DNA of 64,000 bases from positions 14,520,720-14,584,719 of the forward strand of contig OX365950.1 of assembly GCA_947247005.1 (NCBI GenBank). The letters are read 5' to 3'. The position numbers and the translations under genes are program-made. Shown here piece by piece: positions 31,801 to 42,200 of the stretch (within the stretch, counting starts at the first letter, position 1; every line of letters starts with the position of its first letter). Below the pieces are notes generated by a model. That model did not search any database. It saw only the letters and a list, made by a program, of their open reading frames with translations, and was not told the DNA's origin. The DNA comes from Spisula solida. Its lineage: Eukaryota; Mollusca; Bivalvia; Venerida; Mactridae.

Positions 31801-34483
31801 AATCGTGTGGACATTTGCCGAATTCAACAAATTGCATATGAAAGTCGTAATGAATCCTTTAACATTAAATATCAAACTCCATTTAACGGTTGTAATAAAA
31901 ATTCGCATCGGCAAAAAGATAACATCACCCAAAGCGCACGATAGATCCTACATGTTTGAACAAACACCCACGCAAAAAAATCGCACGTGATAAAATAAAA
32001 CCCGGATGCAAAGTTGATCCAGTTTTCAGCACAGGGATACGGCTCATTGAGTAAAAAACATGCACTATATTATCTATGATAATTTATTTAGGACATGATG
32101 TTTAGCTGAATGAGTTATATCCCTGTGGTTTCCAATTGAAACGCGCGCGGCAATTTGGAGACATCAAACGCGGTGGTCTTTCGACTGACTTCAAACGCGC
32201 CGCACATCAAAGAAATTGCCGGTACAGTTGGGAGTAGTGATACGTCAGAGTTCCATACCGCGGTATGAATTAGCCAATCTGCGCATATAGTAGATTCAGT
32301 TGACATTCAATTTGCTACTTTACAAAGTCGACAATTTTTTTATTCTTCAGGGTTGTTCGATAAAAATTGGATTTAATCGCAGACTTGATTTAATTCACTT
32401 ATTCAGTATCGGACACGTGAAATTGCACTGTACGTAAGCTTACATTCGAAGGTTTTCATGAAATACGGGATAGGAAAAAGTTTTGAAATGATTTTGACTT
32501 GTAGTTTTATAACGAACGGAGCCTAAATAATTAAGATTCTACATGTACGTCGGTTTATCTTACGAAAATTAAAAGTCTGTGCGAGTCAGTACGTTCGAAG
32601 CAACGATGTTGCATTTAATAATTCTAGTTCTTGTATGTGTTCAAGTTCCCAATGTTTAAATCACGCTCATTAATAAAATATCTTCTACTTCGTGTTTAAT
32701 GTAACGAATCAAAAATACGGAAATCAATTTAAGTGTTAGGGATTACGCTATTGTCATAAATTGTGATTATCACGATGTGTGAAAAATACGGACCGTAACA
32801 AAATTTAGTATGACATTTTTCGGAGGTGTGAAATTTCGCTCGAGATAAGGTAATTAATTATCGTTGAAAATTGTTGATTGGACCGACACCTGCGCTCGAA
32901 TTAGACCGGATGCTCGTAATAACTTTACTCGAGTTAGAGGGATAAATTAATGAACAATATAGAGCAAATTCGTCGGGACTTCGAAATTTGCTCGAATTAG
33001 GCCGGTTGCTCGAATAATCGCTGCTCGTATTACCGAGGTTTTACTGTAATTCAGTTTACATTTAATTTTCAAGATTTTAGGCCAGTGGTCAATGAATCAC
33101 ACCTTGTTCATTCATAGGTCGAGTACTATTTCAGCTGCATGTATTTGTTGGAGGATTTCCCTTTAATTATATATGTATAATAACAACTTATTTTCTCTTG
33201 CTGCTTGCACCCTGTGACTACTGATTTAGACTTACAGTATATTAGAAAGATAGTGTAAGATGTATGTTATGGAACATTATGGAACAGAGTAAATAGTACA
33301 TAAAAGCTTAATTGTCAAAAGTGCAAAGTATGACATTGTGCTTTCTGGGCGGTGCATATACAGATATATAAACTAACATATTATTAGACCAATGGCCAAT
33401 TTTGAGGCATTGAAGAACTACTTAATGAACAATATAAAAAATATATTTTGAATGTGGAGACAATTTGATTCAGACTGGAGTATCCATCGAATACCTGGGT
33501 CATAAGTCACCGGGATTATCTGAGGTGTACTTGATGTCTAGGCATTGTGTAGACGCCAGCGAATGATCAGCAGTAAATCCTGGACAAAGGGAGCCAGACA
33601 GGCATCAGTTGATGATGGTACAATGTCAGTCAGTCTTTGGGTGAACATGGTTATATAATGTTCACTGACATATCTCCAAATCAATACCTTCATTTTCTGC
33701 AACAATACGTTGATAACCCCCCGATGTCCGTCCTGCCTCCAGCCCAATTAGCCAAAATAGTATGCCAGTTGATCATTGGACTGAGAACAGATAGGATTTG
33801 GTACCCAGGTATTATTTGAGTACCGGTACCAGCAATGCTGATTTCTGTGCTGTAAGAAACCATTGTAAACCACTTACCACAATACTCATCCATATTGAAT
33901 GTTTTCACATACTTAAATGATACACTGCCTTCTTTGTAAAATTCAATCAATTTCTTGTATGTTCCGAGAGGTGTGCTACCTAAATTGAACATAAGAAAGC
34001 AGTGAGTTTTATAAATCAATGACAAGCATGGTATAGAATATACTAATTAGCAATTTCGTAGGCTATAGTCATAAATTTATTAAGCCAAAACAAATTAAAT
34101 TTGTGGTTTTGTCAACATGCTGAAAACAAGAGCCATCAAGAGACGGGTGACGCTCCCTGTGGGAAATACCAGATTTATATAGCACCTTTTTCATTCAACA
34201 CACGTTCAAAGACGCTTTACATAGCGTTGCCGCAGCAAGAGCTTAAGTGCATCCTCAACCAGTGCAGATACAGCAGGATCAAACCAGAGGGACACTAAGT
34301 GTTGCACTACAGTGGTCATACATGTAATGGTAAGTCAACATATATATGAATCCTGTTACCTGTAGGTAGACCTAGAGTGAAATATCTGTCAGGTCCTGGC
34401 TTGAAGTCATGAATCTTACGTCTTACATACTTTGCTGCCCACTCACTCACATCCTTTGATGTGTCTAAAATAACTAACCTCAT
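28577..34483 (-). CDS. GNPDA: Glucosamine-6-phosphate deaminase (complete, five coding exons)
   Basis: Converts glucosamine-6-phosphate to fructose-6-phosphate and ammonia in the cytosol, linking amino-sugar breakdown to glycolysis. Exons in transcription order: 34483-34360, 33979-33878, 31578-31396, 30472-30288, 28804-28577; joined 822 nt, 273 aa, TAG stop. All phases agree. The start aligns with the family N-terminus (MRLVILD...). Active-site features present: [19 protein letters not shown], the NMDEY loop carrying the catalytic Asp-Glu pair, [14 protein letters not shown], and [17 protein letters not shown] with the ring-opening Asp/His and Glu. ITGAHKA is the conserved C-terminal binding segment. 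Length is close to the animal enzymes (about 276-289 aa); the C-terminal tail after EDPEIPK is short. A splice acceptor (ATTACAG) directly abuts the ATG, so a 5' UTR exon must lie further right. GNPDA1 versus GNPDA2 cannot be decided. Confidence 0.97.
28842..28925 (+). repeat. tRNA-like SINE head in GNPDA intron 4
   Basis: CCGTAGCTCAATGGTTAGAG is a near-consensus A box. It is followed by CACTTGCTGTCTAATTTAGC, the same anticodon-region word seen at 50458-50515. The B-box half is degenerate (CCCGGTGTAACGG). Confidence 0.5.
29103..29315. mobile_element. MITE (TATCAAAGCACTTACG...), decayed copy
   Basis: Matches 35936-36190 in order: TATCAAAGCACTTACGAAAA, TTTACAATTATTAAGTGTGG, ATTTTGCAGTTGT, AAGTGTTTTGATT. 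The outermost CCAGGGT terminus is lost. Confidence 0.6.
29436..29490 (-). repeat. Truncated tRNA-like sequence
   Basis: The minus strand reads ATAGCCTATGTAATGGTAGA followed directly by GTCTGGGTTTCAACCCCAGAC. These are A-box and T-arm modules with the anticodon arm deleted; related to 6882-6955. Confidence 0.45.
29722..30112. repeat. Palindrome-headed dispersed repeat, copy 2 (inverted relative to copy 1)
   Basis: Runs from ATTATGGAGATTTTCAGTGG through CGTAACGTCAACGGCGCCGG to the palindromic head at 29975-30112 (TTGATTTTTGGTG ... CACCAAAATCAACAAA; TGTGATCACTC). It lies in GNPDA intron 4. Confidence 0.75.
30288..30472 (-). CDS. GNPDA: GNPDA coding exon 4
   Basis: Acceptor ATGTTTCCAG. The donor is GTGTTA, a weak GT site, but it is the only one that restores the family sequence MDAKEVMILITG across the join. 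Encodes [16 protein letters not shown] to VMDAKE. A (GTGA)n run lies 20 bp upstream of the acceptor in transcript orientation. Confidence 0.93.
30493..30649. repeat. (GTGA)n microsatellite, about 39 units
   Basis: Uninterrupted four-base repeat in GNPDA intron 3, ending 20 bp from the exon 4 acceptor. In the transcript it is (UCAC)n, a pyrimidine-rich tract just upstream of the splice site. Confidence 0.98.
31396..31578 (-). CDS. GNPDA: GNPDA coding exon 3
   Basis: Acceptor TGTATTTAG, donor GTATGT. Encodes [17 protein letters not shown] through GGIELFLG. The join to exon 2 reads YCDIPRDHP, the same length as the family. Confidence 0.95.
31600..33046. mobile_element. Pogo/Tigger-like non-autonomous element with TA target duplication
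   Basis: Both ends read CAGTAAAACCTCG inward and are flanked by TA (31598-31599, 33047-33048). Subterminal words (GCTCGAATTAG, ATGCTCGAGTTAAG, TCGGGAC) recur inverted on each side. At 1447 bp it lies in GNPDA intron 2 and no transposase is recognisable. CAGTARAACCTCG ends plus TA are typical of the pogo lineage. Confidence 0.75.
33878..33979 (-). CDS. GNPDA: GNPDA coding exon 2
   Basis: Acceptor TTCAATTTAG, donor GTAAGT. Encodes [18 protein letters not shown] through NMDEYC, with the catalytic Asp of NMDEY. Confidence 0.95.
34155..34305 (+). repeat. Dispersed repeat fragment (TTTATATAGCACCTTTTTCA)
   Basis: TTTATATAGCACC ... CGTTCAAAGACGCTTTACAT resembles a dispersed repeat widespread in aquatic animal genomes. 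Only one copy is in the window and the call rests on general familiarity. Confidence 0.35.
34360..34483 (-). CDS. GNPDA: GNPDA coding exon 1
   Basis: ATG at 34483-34481; donor GTAACA begins at 34359. Encodes [20 protein letters not shown] through GLPT plus the first base of Gly. The upstream ATTACAG indicates that transcription starts in a separate non-coding exon. Confidence 0.95.
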
Positions 34484-34499
34484 CTGTAATATACAAATA

Positions 34500-35484
34500 C
34501 AAGTTATCCCAATAAGGAGTACACATTGAATTGTATAGTCTTGCAATAAGTCGTACAGTAATAGGAAATCACCAGATGTTTCAATCAAAATAAGTAAAAC
34601 AATATGAATTGTACAGTATCCCAATAAGTCGTACAGTGATTTGGTTTATACCTGGTGAATAACACAAGTACTAGTATATGATATAACCTCAGGTGAAACA
34701 CCTCATACATTTGATTAATTACCTTGTTATCAGGACAATATTTTTATGGACTACACACCAGGAACTTTAATTTTTCTTCGTTATTTAATGTACGCATTTA
34801 AACAAATGACTGTGCTTTATTATAGATAAAACAAATGTAAATACTCATTATTATGATTTTAATATAGCCAATATTCCCCATTTGAGAACACATCAACACA
34901 TTATGAGTAACCGCTGCACTATTTTCTTCCTCGGAACGCTACGATGGTTTTTTTCCAGAGGTGTGTTTAAACGGTAATTCAAGCACTATCACAGTGTATA
35001 TAGGTGAGACTGCTGGTTGTGTTAGAATTACATATAAAACAGCCCACAACATGGATAATGAACACAGTGGTTTATTCATTCATTTACTTCCAGGCGTAGA
35101 GTATTTTATCACTGTTTAAAGGGGGCATAAGATATACAAATAGGACAGGCAACTTGAGAAGATAAGAGTAAAGACCTTTAAGGTAGTCCATTAATACCGA
35201 TACCATAATTAAATTAATGAGATTATGAGTTTGTTTTGTATGATTTGATTTGAGCTCATGTCTGGCCACACCCATGTAAGTGTAAGCAACTGATTTATGG
35301 TTTTACAGAAACAAACATCATATTATAATCTAACCCTGTTATATTGTATATATTCAGATATCAAAATGGAAGTATGGTTCACTTAATTTTGTTATCTGAC
35401 TTGAACTTGTTCTAACCCGAAATAACTCAGTTTCTATGCTCAACATTATTCTTCCACTGGTAGGTAAACTATAGTATAAACCAC
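34500..35484. other. 5' side of GNPDA, nothing certain
   Basis: This should contain the GNPDA non-coding first exon and promoter, but I cannot place either. Around 34500-34630 there are near-duplicate words (CCCAATAAG-CGTACAGT, TGAATTGTATAG), suggesting a small local duplication. Confidence 0.35.
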
Positions 35485-35907
35485 TGAGCGTTTTCTAATT
35501 AGCAACCCGAGTAAAAAATGTGGGCATGCAAAGTCGGATAACTCGATAGTGATATCAAGAACGTATTGAGTACGTATCGAGTCGAGTTCAAAATGGCGAC
35601 CAAAGGTCTAGCAATTATGATGTTAGAAGAAATGCTTAACAGCGACGAGGAGGATGATATTATGATTGAAAACAAATGTATTATAATAAGATGTCTGATA
35701 TGTGTAATGTTCCCAAAGTTCAAAATTTAGGTTAGAGATTATACGCATGCCTCACGCTTTCCGCCATTTTGACTCTAGAGAACCCGCGAAGGACTGGAGG
35801 TTACTTGGGTCGAGTAGGTTAGAGTATGTGCACTGCGTTTACCCGACCCGTTCCTTTTACAACTCGTGTTACTCGTGTTACCCGAGTTCGTAATTGGAAA
35901 ACGCTCA
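35485..35907. mobile_element. MITE with GAGCGTTTTCTAATTAGC ends
   Basis: Left TGAGCGTTTTCTAATTAGCA against inverted right TGAGCGTTTTCCAATTACGA, then CCCGAGTAA against CTCGGGTAA. ACT flanks both sides, a possible 3-bp duplication. Mostly GC-richer than its surroundings in the middle. Confidence 0.65.
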
Positions 35908-35935
35908 CTATGATTCACCAATGTTACATGAAAAC

Positions 35936-36190
35936 CCAGGGTACTCTTTTATCAAAGCACTTACGGAAATTGTAAACTTACGATCAAACTTAAAGTTTCA
36001 ATATATGTAATTAATTTACAATTATAAAGTGTGGTAAATGGATGGAGCTGCAATTTCAATTCTGAATCTGTTAATGAACTCCTACATATCATAATCAGTC
36101 ACCAATTTGCAGTTGTAAAAGAATTACGAAGAAATAAAATTTGAGCGTATTTTAAACTCTAAGATTTTCTAAGTGCTTTGATAACCCTGG
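35936..36190. mobile_element. MITE (CCAGGGTACTCTTTTATCAA ends), fuller copy
   Basis: Left CCAGGGTACTCTTTTATCAA-AGCACTTA and inverted right CCAGGGTTATC-AAAGCACTTA. Related to 29103-29315. Confidence 0.65.
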
Positions 36191-36356
36191 ATTACCGGTA
36201 AGGCTTCCCACATAAGATAAGTGAAGAACTAGCACTGTACTGCTAAATGATAGCAATAAATCATGAAAGTAAACTAATCTAAGAGCCTAATTGACATTAT
36301 TATCCTGTTCATTTAAGAATCACTAAATAGTTCTATTTAAATTCAGGGTAATTAAT

Positions 36357-36436
36357 TTTGTCCTTGAGGTGTGTGGTTGTCCTTTTGGCCTTTTCTTGTA
36401 TTCTTATTTTTTGTGGCTTTTGCTCTGGAAGGATTT
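36357..36436. repeat. 80-bp exact duplication, copy 1
   Basis: Identical over 80 bp to 37572-37651, same orientation. On the minus strand it is open and reads NPSRAKATKNKNTRKGQKDN..., the same frame as in copy 2. Confidence 0.9.
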
Positions 36437-37392
36437 CTATACGGTATTAATACCCTATATAATTTTAGATGTAAAAATACTAAATAACTACAAAATGCCG
36501 AAGTTTCTTAAGTTATTTTAGATGTCAGTGTGGTTGTTTATGGGATATACAGGCAACTATACCAAATTTACCAGAATATTTGACAATTTTATTTTTGCAA
36601 TACACCAATTTTTGAGGCAGAAAACATTCTGCGTCGGTCAGATACAGCCCAACTTCTAGTTGAACAATAGATCTTAGGTATAAATTATTAGTTAATCGGG
36701 ACCTAGAAAAACATTTGAAATAACAAGACACTTAAAGACCAACTTCGAGATAAGTGGCCTGATTTCATATAGACAAAATCGGAACTTCAAAAATAAACAT
36801 AAGCAAGTTCGAGATAACAAGAGTTGAGCTATATTGCCAAAGGTGAGCATGATTTCTGTGGATTTACATGATGACATGGGTTACTGCAGATTTGTACAAA
36901 TAATGTGGAATTAAATTGTACAAATTTTTTATAAATAAAGAATCTAATAAATTATAATTTTGCTTTGTTTTCGGCCATATGCCTAAATTAAAAATATTGC
37001 ATTTATTGAGATATCATATTCCCTTCCAGACCTTATAAAGAGCTTAAATCAACACAGAATAAATGGTTGGATGATATTGTTATAATACTGCAAACCTATT
37101 CATTGAAAACTTTAGTATGTGATTACCGGTAAATTAAATAATTTTACCTGTTTTATTTGAAGTAAATTGCATAATTTAAATACTATTCTATTTGGTAAAA
37201 AGTAAAAAAGTCTATCTCAACCCAAATCTTGATGACATTATCAGATTATTTCGATAAGAAATGGTCTAACTTGAGTTGGACCATTTTTGCTCAAAAACTT
37301 TTGTTGTGTTAAGCAGTTTTAAGTGGACTAACTATAGTTGGTCTAGTTTTGCCCCAAAGACTTCAGTGCAAAAAAAGTCCAACTAGCAAAAG

Positions 37393-37812
37393 TCATAATT
37401 CGCATAAATATTTCAAAAAATTAAATATATCATAATATTTCTTGTTTGATTTTATGTTACATATGTAAAATATATGTAGATAAGTTGAACTTGTAAAGAG
37501 AAAAACAGTTTTTTGCTTCTCCTGAAAAGTTGTGAAAATGGAGTTGGACCGTTTTTGCTCCAAGCCCTCGATTTGTCCTTGAGGTGTGTGGTTGTCCTTT
37601 TGGCCTTTTCTTGTATTCTTATTTTTTGTGGCTTTTGCTCTGGAAGGATTTGACTGACTGAGGCAGCAATTGGTGGTTGAGTTTTTAAAATTGTTCAGCG
37701 TATTGTGCTCTGCTATTTCTGATGAGTATAACCTCAAAAACGTAGAAAAGCGCTTAATAGCGCCATTTGGTTTTTGAGGCAACAGACTCAGCATGCCTAT
37801 ATTTTGAACCAA
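37393..37812 (-). CDS. Hypothetical 139-aa open frame containing the 80-bp duplication
   Basis: Unrecognised. The middle is basic and polar (ATKNKNTRKGQKDNHTPQGQ), encoded by the duplicated 80 bp, and the C-terminal part is AT-rich and unlike a globular domain. I see no splice sites, promoter or family motif that would confirm it. It could be a fragment of a transposon-encoded protein or a chance open frame. Plain ORF length here is weak evidence. Confidence 0.15.
   Translation of the reverse strand: MVQNIGMLSLLPQKPNGAIKRFSTFLRLYSSEIAEHNTLNNFKNSTTNCCLSQSNPSRAKATKNKNTRKGQKDNHTPQGQIEGLEQKRSNSIFTTFQEKQKTVFLFTSSTYLHIFYICNIKSNKKYYDIFNFLKYLCEL
37572..37651. repeat. 80-bp exact duplication, copy 2
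   Basis: See 36357-36436. Copy 2 is preceded by GTTGGACCGTTTTTGCTCCA, a near repeat of 37273-37292 (GTTGGACCATTTTTGCTCAA). Confidence 0.9.
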
Positions 37813-38044
37813 ACAACAGGTTAGACAATGGGAGTGTATCTATCTATAGTACTGCCTTACACCTCTTTTTTCGAGTATTAGGCAAGTATGATACAAGGAT
37901 TACGGGTGCGTTACCCTAACTTGTTACAAATATACTCCTTGGTTCTTAACATGCCCAGTGTATAGCAATGATACACACAGGCCATCATTATCTCTGGGTT
38001 ACCAACCAGTTCATCTCTAGTTGGGAAGCGTTTCAGAAATGACC

Positions 38045-38125
38045 AAGTGCCCCAGCCGAAGATTGAATCAGGGACCTCTCGATCAGTAGTCAGGAGTGTT
38101 ATCCACTAGGCCACCATGCCACCTG
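38045..38125 (-). repeat. tRNA-like SINE head
   Basis: On the minus strand: GGTGGCCTAGTGGATAACAC (A-box-like) and GAGGTCCCTGATTCAATCTT (B-box-like), about 35 bp apart, starting GGTGGCATGG. The arms pair poorly, so this is a SINE or pseudo-tRNA. Confidence 0.45.
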
Positions 38126-38429
38126 ATACAGGTGTACAACCCCTTCGACTGTACAATAAACAATTTCTTTTGTAATTAACAAAGCAAACATAAATAAACA
38201 ATTCATGTTTGTTCTGTGCTATATAGAACAGATAGTTTGACTTGATCCTTGACCGTTAAAAGCATAATTAACAACTGATATCTTGCCTATATTTATAACA
38301 TCGTTGAATGTTTTCGTAAGCAGGATGTTTCACGAACAAGTTTGAGATATAATACAAACAAACATAATTAAGTCTACATAAACAGATTAATGACAGATAC
38401 TAACAGAAATTTAAACAGTTATATATTCA

Positions 38430-38486
38430 ACACGAGAACCTTGCATTGAAGGTCATCATCACGTCAAATTCTCCGTACTTAACTAG
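38430..38486. repeat. Fragment of the AATTTGACACGACTC repeat family (3' part)
   Basis: ATATTCAACACGAGAACCTT ... CACGTCAAATTCTCCGTACT corresponds to the end of 13812-14067 and 16880-17145. Confidence 0.45.
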
Positions 38487-38942
38487 GAGTAGGAACAGGA
38501 CATTCAATTCAAACATGACACAAAAATAATTGAGCATTTTGAGAAGTAAAGAACTTAGACTCACAGCTCAAAGAGCAACTTCAGCCAACTTCAGGTCAAA
38601 ATATAGTATTACCCCCTTCAAAATAATTGTCATGCAATGATAAGTTTTATATAGAATAAAAGATCATAAACTTATCAAATAAAACCAACAATAGCAGAAA
38701 ATTATGACGCTAAATAAACAAAGAAACGTGTTTTACTTTGACTTCCAATTCCAAAAACAGCTGTTGAATGTCGTAAAATGATACACAGAAACAAAAGAAA
38801 AAAGATTAATGAAAATTAGGTGGAAACTGATTCTAGTTATGTTAGAAGATTATGTTACTCATATGCATTGAAAGTTTAATTATATAATGTATTGTATGAG
38901 GTTTTATGTCGTAAAATTATTGCATAATTAGTTTACGTCAAA

Positions 38943-39231
38943 ATGGCTGCCCTTGAAACTAAACTGATTTCTCGAACGTGCAAATTGTGTAATTTCCTTC
39001 GCCTGAGACGGAATTTTTCTAACAAAAATACAGCAGCGTTGGGAAGAAATCTTGTCTCAAAGAGAACCCCAACAAGCAACAATATCAAGCTCTTGATATC
39101 GTGTAAACCTAACTTTTCTAGAAATTTCTTTGCTGGTGCGTCAATTGCTACTTTCGGTTTCGGATTGTTTTACATGCGAAGCGGGACATTATTTGCTCTA
39201 GGATCTAATGACAGGTCAAATTCTGAAACTC
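38943..39231 (+). CDS. CLPB: CLPB exon 1 (start, mitochondrial presequence)
   Basis: ATG in a good context (GTCAAAATGGC). Arg/Lys/Ser/Asn-rich N-terminus without acidic clusters, then a glycine-rich hydrophobic segment. Donor GTGAGT at 39232; one base of a codon carried over. The sequence itself is poorly conserved, so this exon is assigned by its correct phase, position and targeting features. Confidence 0.8.
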
Positions 39232-42200
39232 GTGAGTATATAAACTTAAAATTATCATCTAATTGCTGCTATGATTGAATTATGCTCGTTTCATGTTGTC
39301 CATTTATAAATTGTTTATGGATGTCAGCAGGTCAAGGCCATTTGTAAGGTCGACCTTCTTTCGTAACCATTAGAGTTACCTTACGGCACAACCACTTGAG
39401 TTTAATGAGGTAGGCGGAGTCTGGGCGGCGTCGGGAATAGGCATGGGACTACTAAATCTTTACTCGACACATTTAATACTATTATTTTGCAATAAAGACT
39501 ACAATTTTATAGGTCTAGCATTAGTAAGATTAAACATAAACTGTTCAGGTTTATATTTATGACAATATATAATGTTAAAATGCTGCGTGATATGCATATA
39601 ACCCCGTTTGTATATGAAGGTATAATTTTTGCAGAGATGTGTAAACTCCACCCAACGATAATTTAAACTGTAGTGGTTGGAATCGGGTTCGAAGTTCTTT
39701 CAATAATTTAATATTTTATTTTTCATTGAAAATCGATTGAATTGGCTACTTGTGTTGGTTTACAAACCTTGATGGCGCAATAAAGAAGCTTTTTTAGTTC
39801 AAAAACATCAATAATACGTGTCTATGTGTGTTTACAAACAATAAGACTGCGCTATTTGAAAATGTACAAAACAAAACGAATACAGTAGCTTTGGTACTTG
39901 AATGGTTACTCTCATACTGTAGCCAGGGTACTTGAATGGTTGCTCTCATACTGTAGCCAGGGTACTTGAATGGTTACTCTCAAACTGTAGCCAGGGTACT
40001 TGAATGGTTGCCCTCATACTGTAGCCAGGGTACTTGAATGGTTACTCTCATACTGTAGCCAGGGTACTTGAATGGTTACTCTCATAATGTAGCCAAGGTA
40101 CTTGAATGGTTACTCTCATACTGTAGCCAGGGTACTTGAATGGTTGCTCTCATACTGTAGCCAGGGTACTTGAATGGTTACTCTCAAACTGTAGCCAGGG
40201 TACTTGAATGGTAGCTCTCATACTGTAGCCAGGGTACTTGAATGGTTACTCTCATACTGCAGCCAAGGTACTTGAATGGTTACTCTCATACTGTAGCCAA
40301 GGTACTTGAATGGTTGCTCTCATACTATAGCCAGGGTACTTGAATGGTTGTCCTCATACTTTAGCCAGGGTACTTGAATGGCTGTTCTCATACTGTTACC
40401 AGGGTACTTGAATAGTTACTCTCATAATGTAGCCAAGGTACTTGAATGGTTGCTCTCATACTGTAGCCAGTGTACTTGAATGGTTGTCCTCATACTGTAG
40501 CCAAGGTACTTGAATGGTTGCCCTCATACTGTAGCCAAGGTACTTGAATGGTTAATCTCATACTGTAGCCAAGGTACTTGAATGGTTGCTCTCATACTAT
40601 AGCCAGGGTACTTGAATGGTTGCCCTCATACTGCAGCCAGGGTACTTGAATGGCTGTTCTCATACTGTTGCCAGGGTACTTGAATAGTTACTCTCATAAT
40701 GTAGCCAATGTACTTGAATGGTTAATCTCATACTGTAGTCAAGGTACTTGAATGGTTGCTCTCATACTGTAGCCAGGGTACTTGAATGGTTGCCCTCATA
40801 TTGTAGCCAAGGTACTTAAATGGTTACTCTCAAACTGTAGCCAGGGTAATTGAATGGTTGCTCTCATACTGTAGCCAGGGTACTTGAATGGTTACTCTCA
40901 TACAGTAGCCAGAGTACTCGAATGGTTACCCTCATACTGTAGCCAGGATACTTGAATGGTTGCCCTCATACTGTACCCAAGGTACTTGAATGGTTGCTCT
41001 CATACTATAGCCAGGGTACTTGAATGGTTGCCCTCATACTGTAGCCAGGGTACTTGAATGGTTGCTCTCATACTGTAGCCAGGGTACTTGAATGGTTGTC
41101 CTCATACTGTAGCCAGGGTACTTGAATGGTTGTTCTCATACTGTAGCCAAGGTACTTAAATGGTTACTCTCAAACTGTAGCCAGGGTACTTGAATGGTTG
41201 CTTTCATACTGTAGCCAGAGTACTTGAATGGTTGCCCTCATACTGTAGCCAGGGTACTTGAATGGTTGCTCTCATACTGTAGCCAAGGTACTTAAATGGT
41301 TACTCTCAAACTGTAGCCAGGGTACTTGAATGGTTGCTCTCATACTGTAGCCAGGGTACTTGAATGGTTGCCCTCATATTGTAGCCAAGGTACTTAAATG
41401 GTTACTCTCAAACTGTAGCCAGGGTATTTGAATGGTTGCTCTCATACTGTAGCCAGGGTACTTGAATGGTTGCTCTCATACTGTAGCCAGAGTACTTGAA
41501 TGGTTGTCCTCATACTGTAGCCAAGGTACTTGAATGGTTGCTCTCATACTGTAGCCAGAGTACTTGAATGGTTGCCCTCATACTGTAGCCAGGGTACTTG
41601 AATGGTTGCTCTCATACTGTAGCAAGGGTACTTAAATGGTTACTCTCAAACTGTAGCCAGGGTACTTGAATGGTTGCTCTCATACTGTAGCCAGGGTACT
41701 TGAATGGTTACTCTCATACAGTAGCCAGAGTACTTGAATGGTTACCCTCATACTGTAGCCAGGATACTTGAATGGTTGCCCTCATACTGTACCCAAGGTA
41801 CTTGAATGGTTGCTCTCATACTATAGCCAGGGTACTTGAATGGATGCCCTCATACTGTAGCCAGGGTACTTGAATGGCTGTTCTCATACTGTTGCCAGGG
41901 TACTTGAATAGTTAATCTCATAATGTAGCCAATGAACTTTAATGGTTAATCTCATACTGTAGTCAAGGTACTTGAATGGTTGCTCTCATACTGTAGCCAG
42001 GGTACTTGAATGGTTGCCCTCATACTGTAGCCAGGGTACTTGAATGGTTGCTCTCATACTGTAGCCAGAGTACTTGAATGGTTGTCCTCATACTGAAGCC
42101 AGGGTACTTGAATGGTTGTTCTCATACTGTTGCCAAGGTACTTAAATGGTTACTCTCAAACTGTAGCCAGGGTACTTGGATGGTTACTGTAATACTGTAG

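Noticed and set aside
33690..34025. 111-codon open frame as one continuous protein
   Set aside because: Only 33878-33979 is coding (GNPDA exon 2); the remainder is intron read-through on either side.
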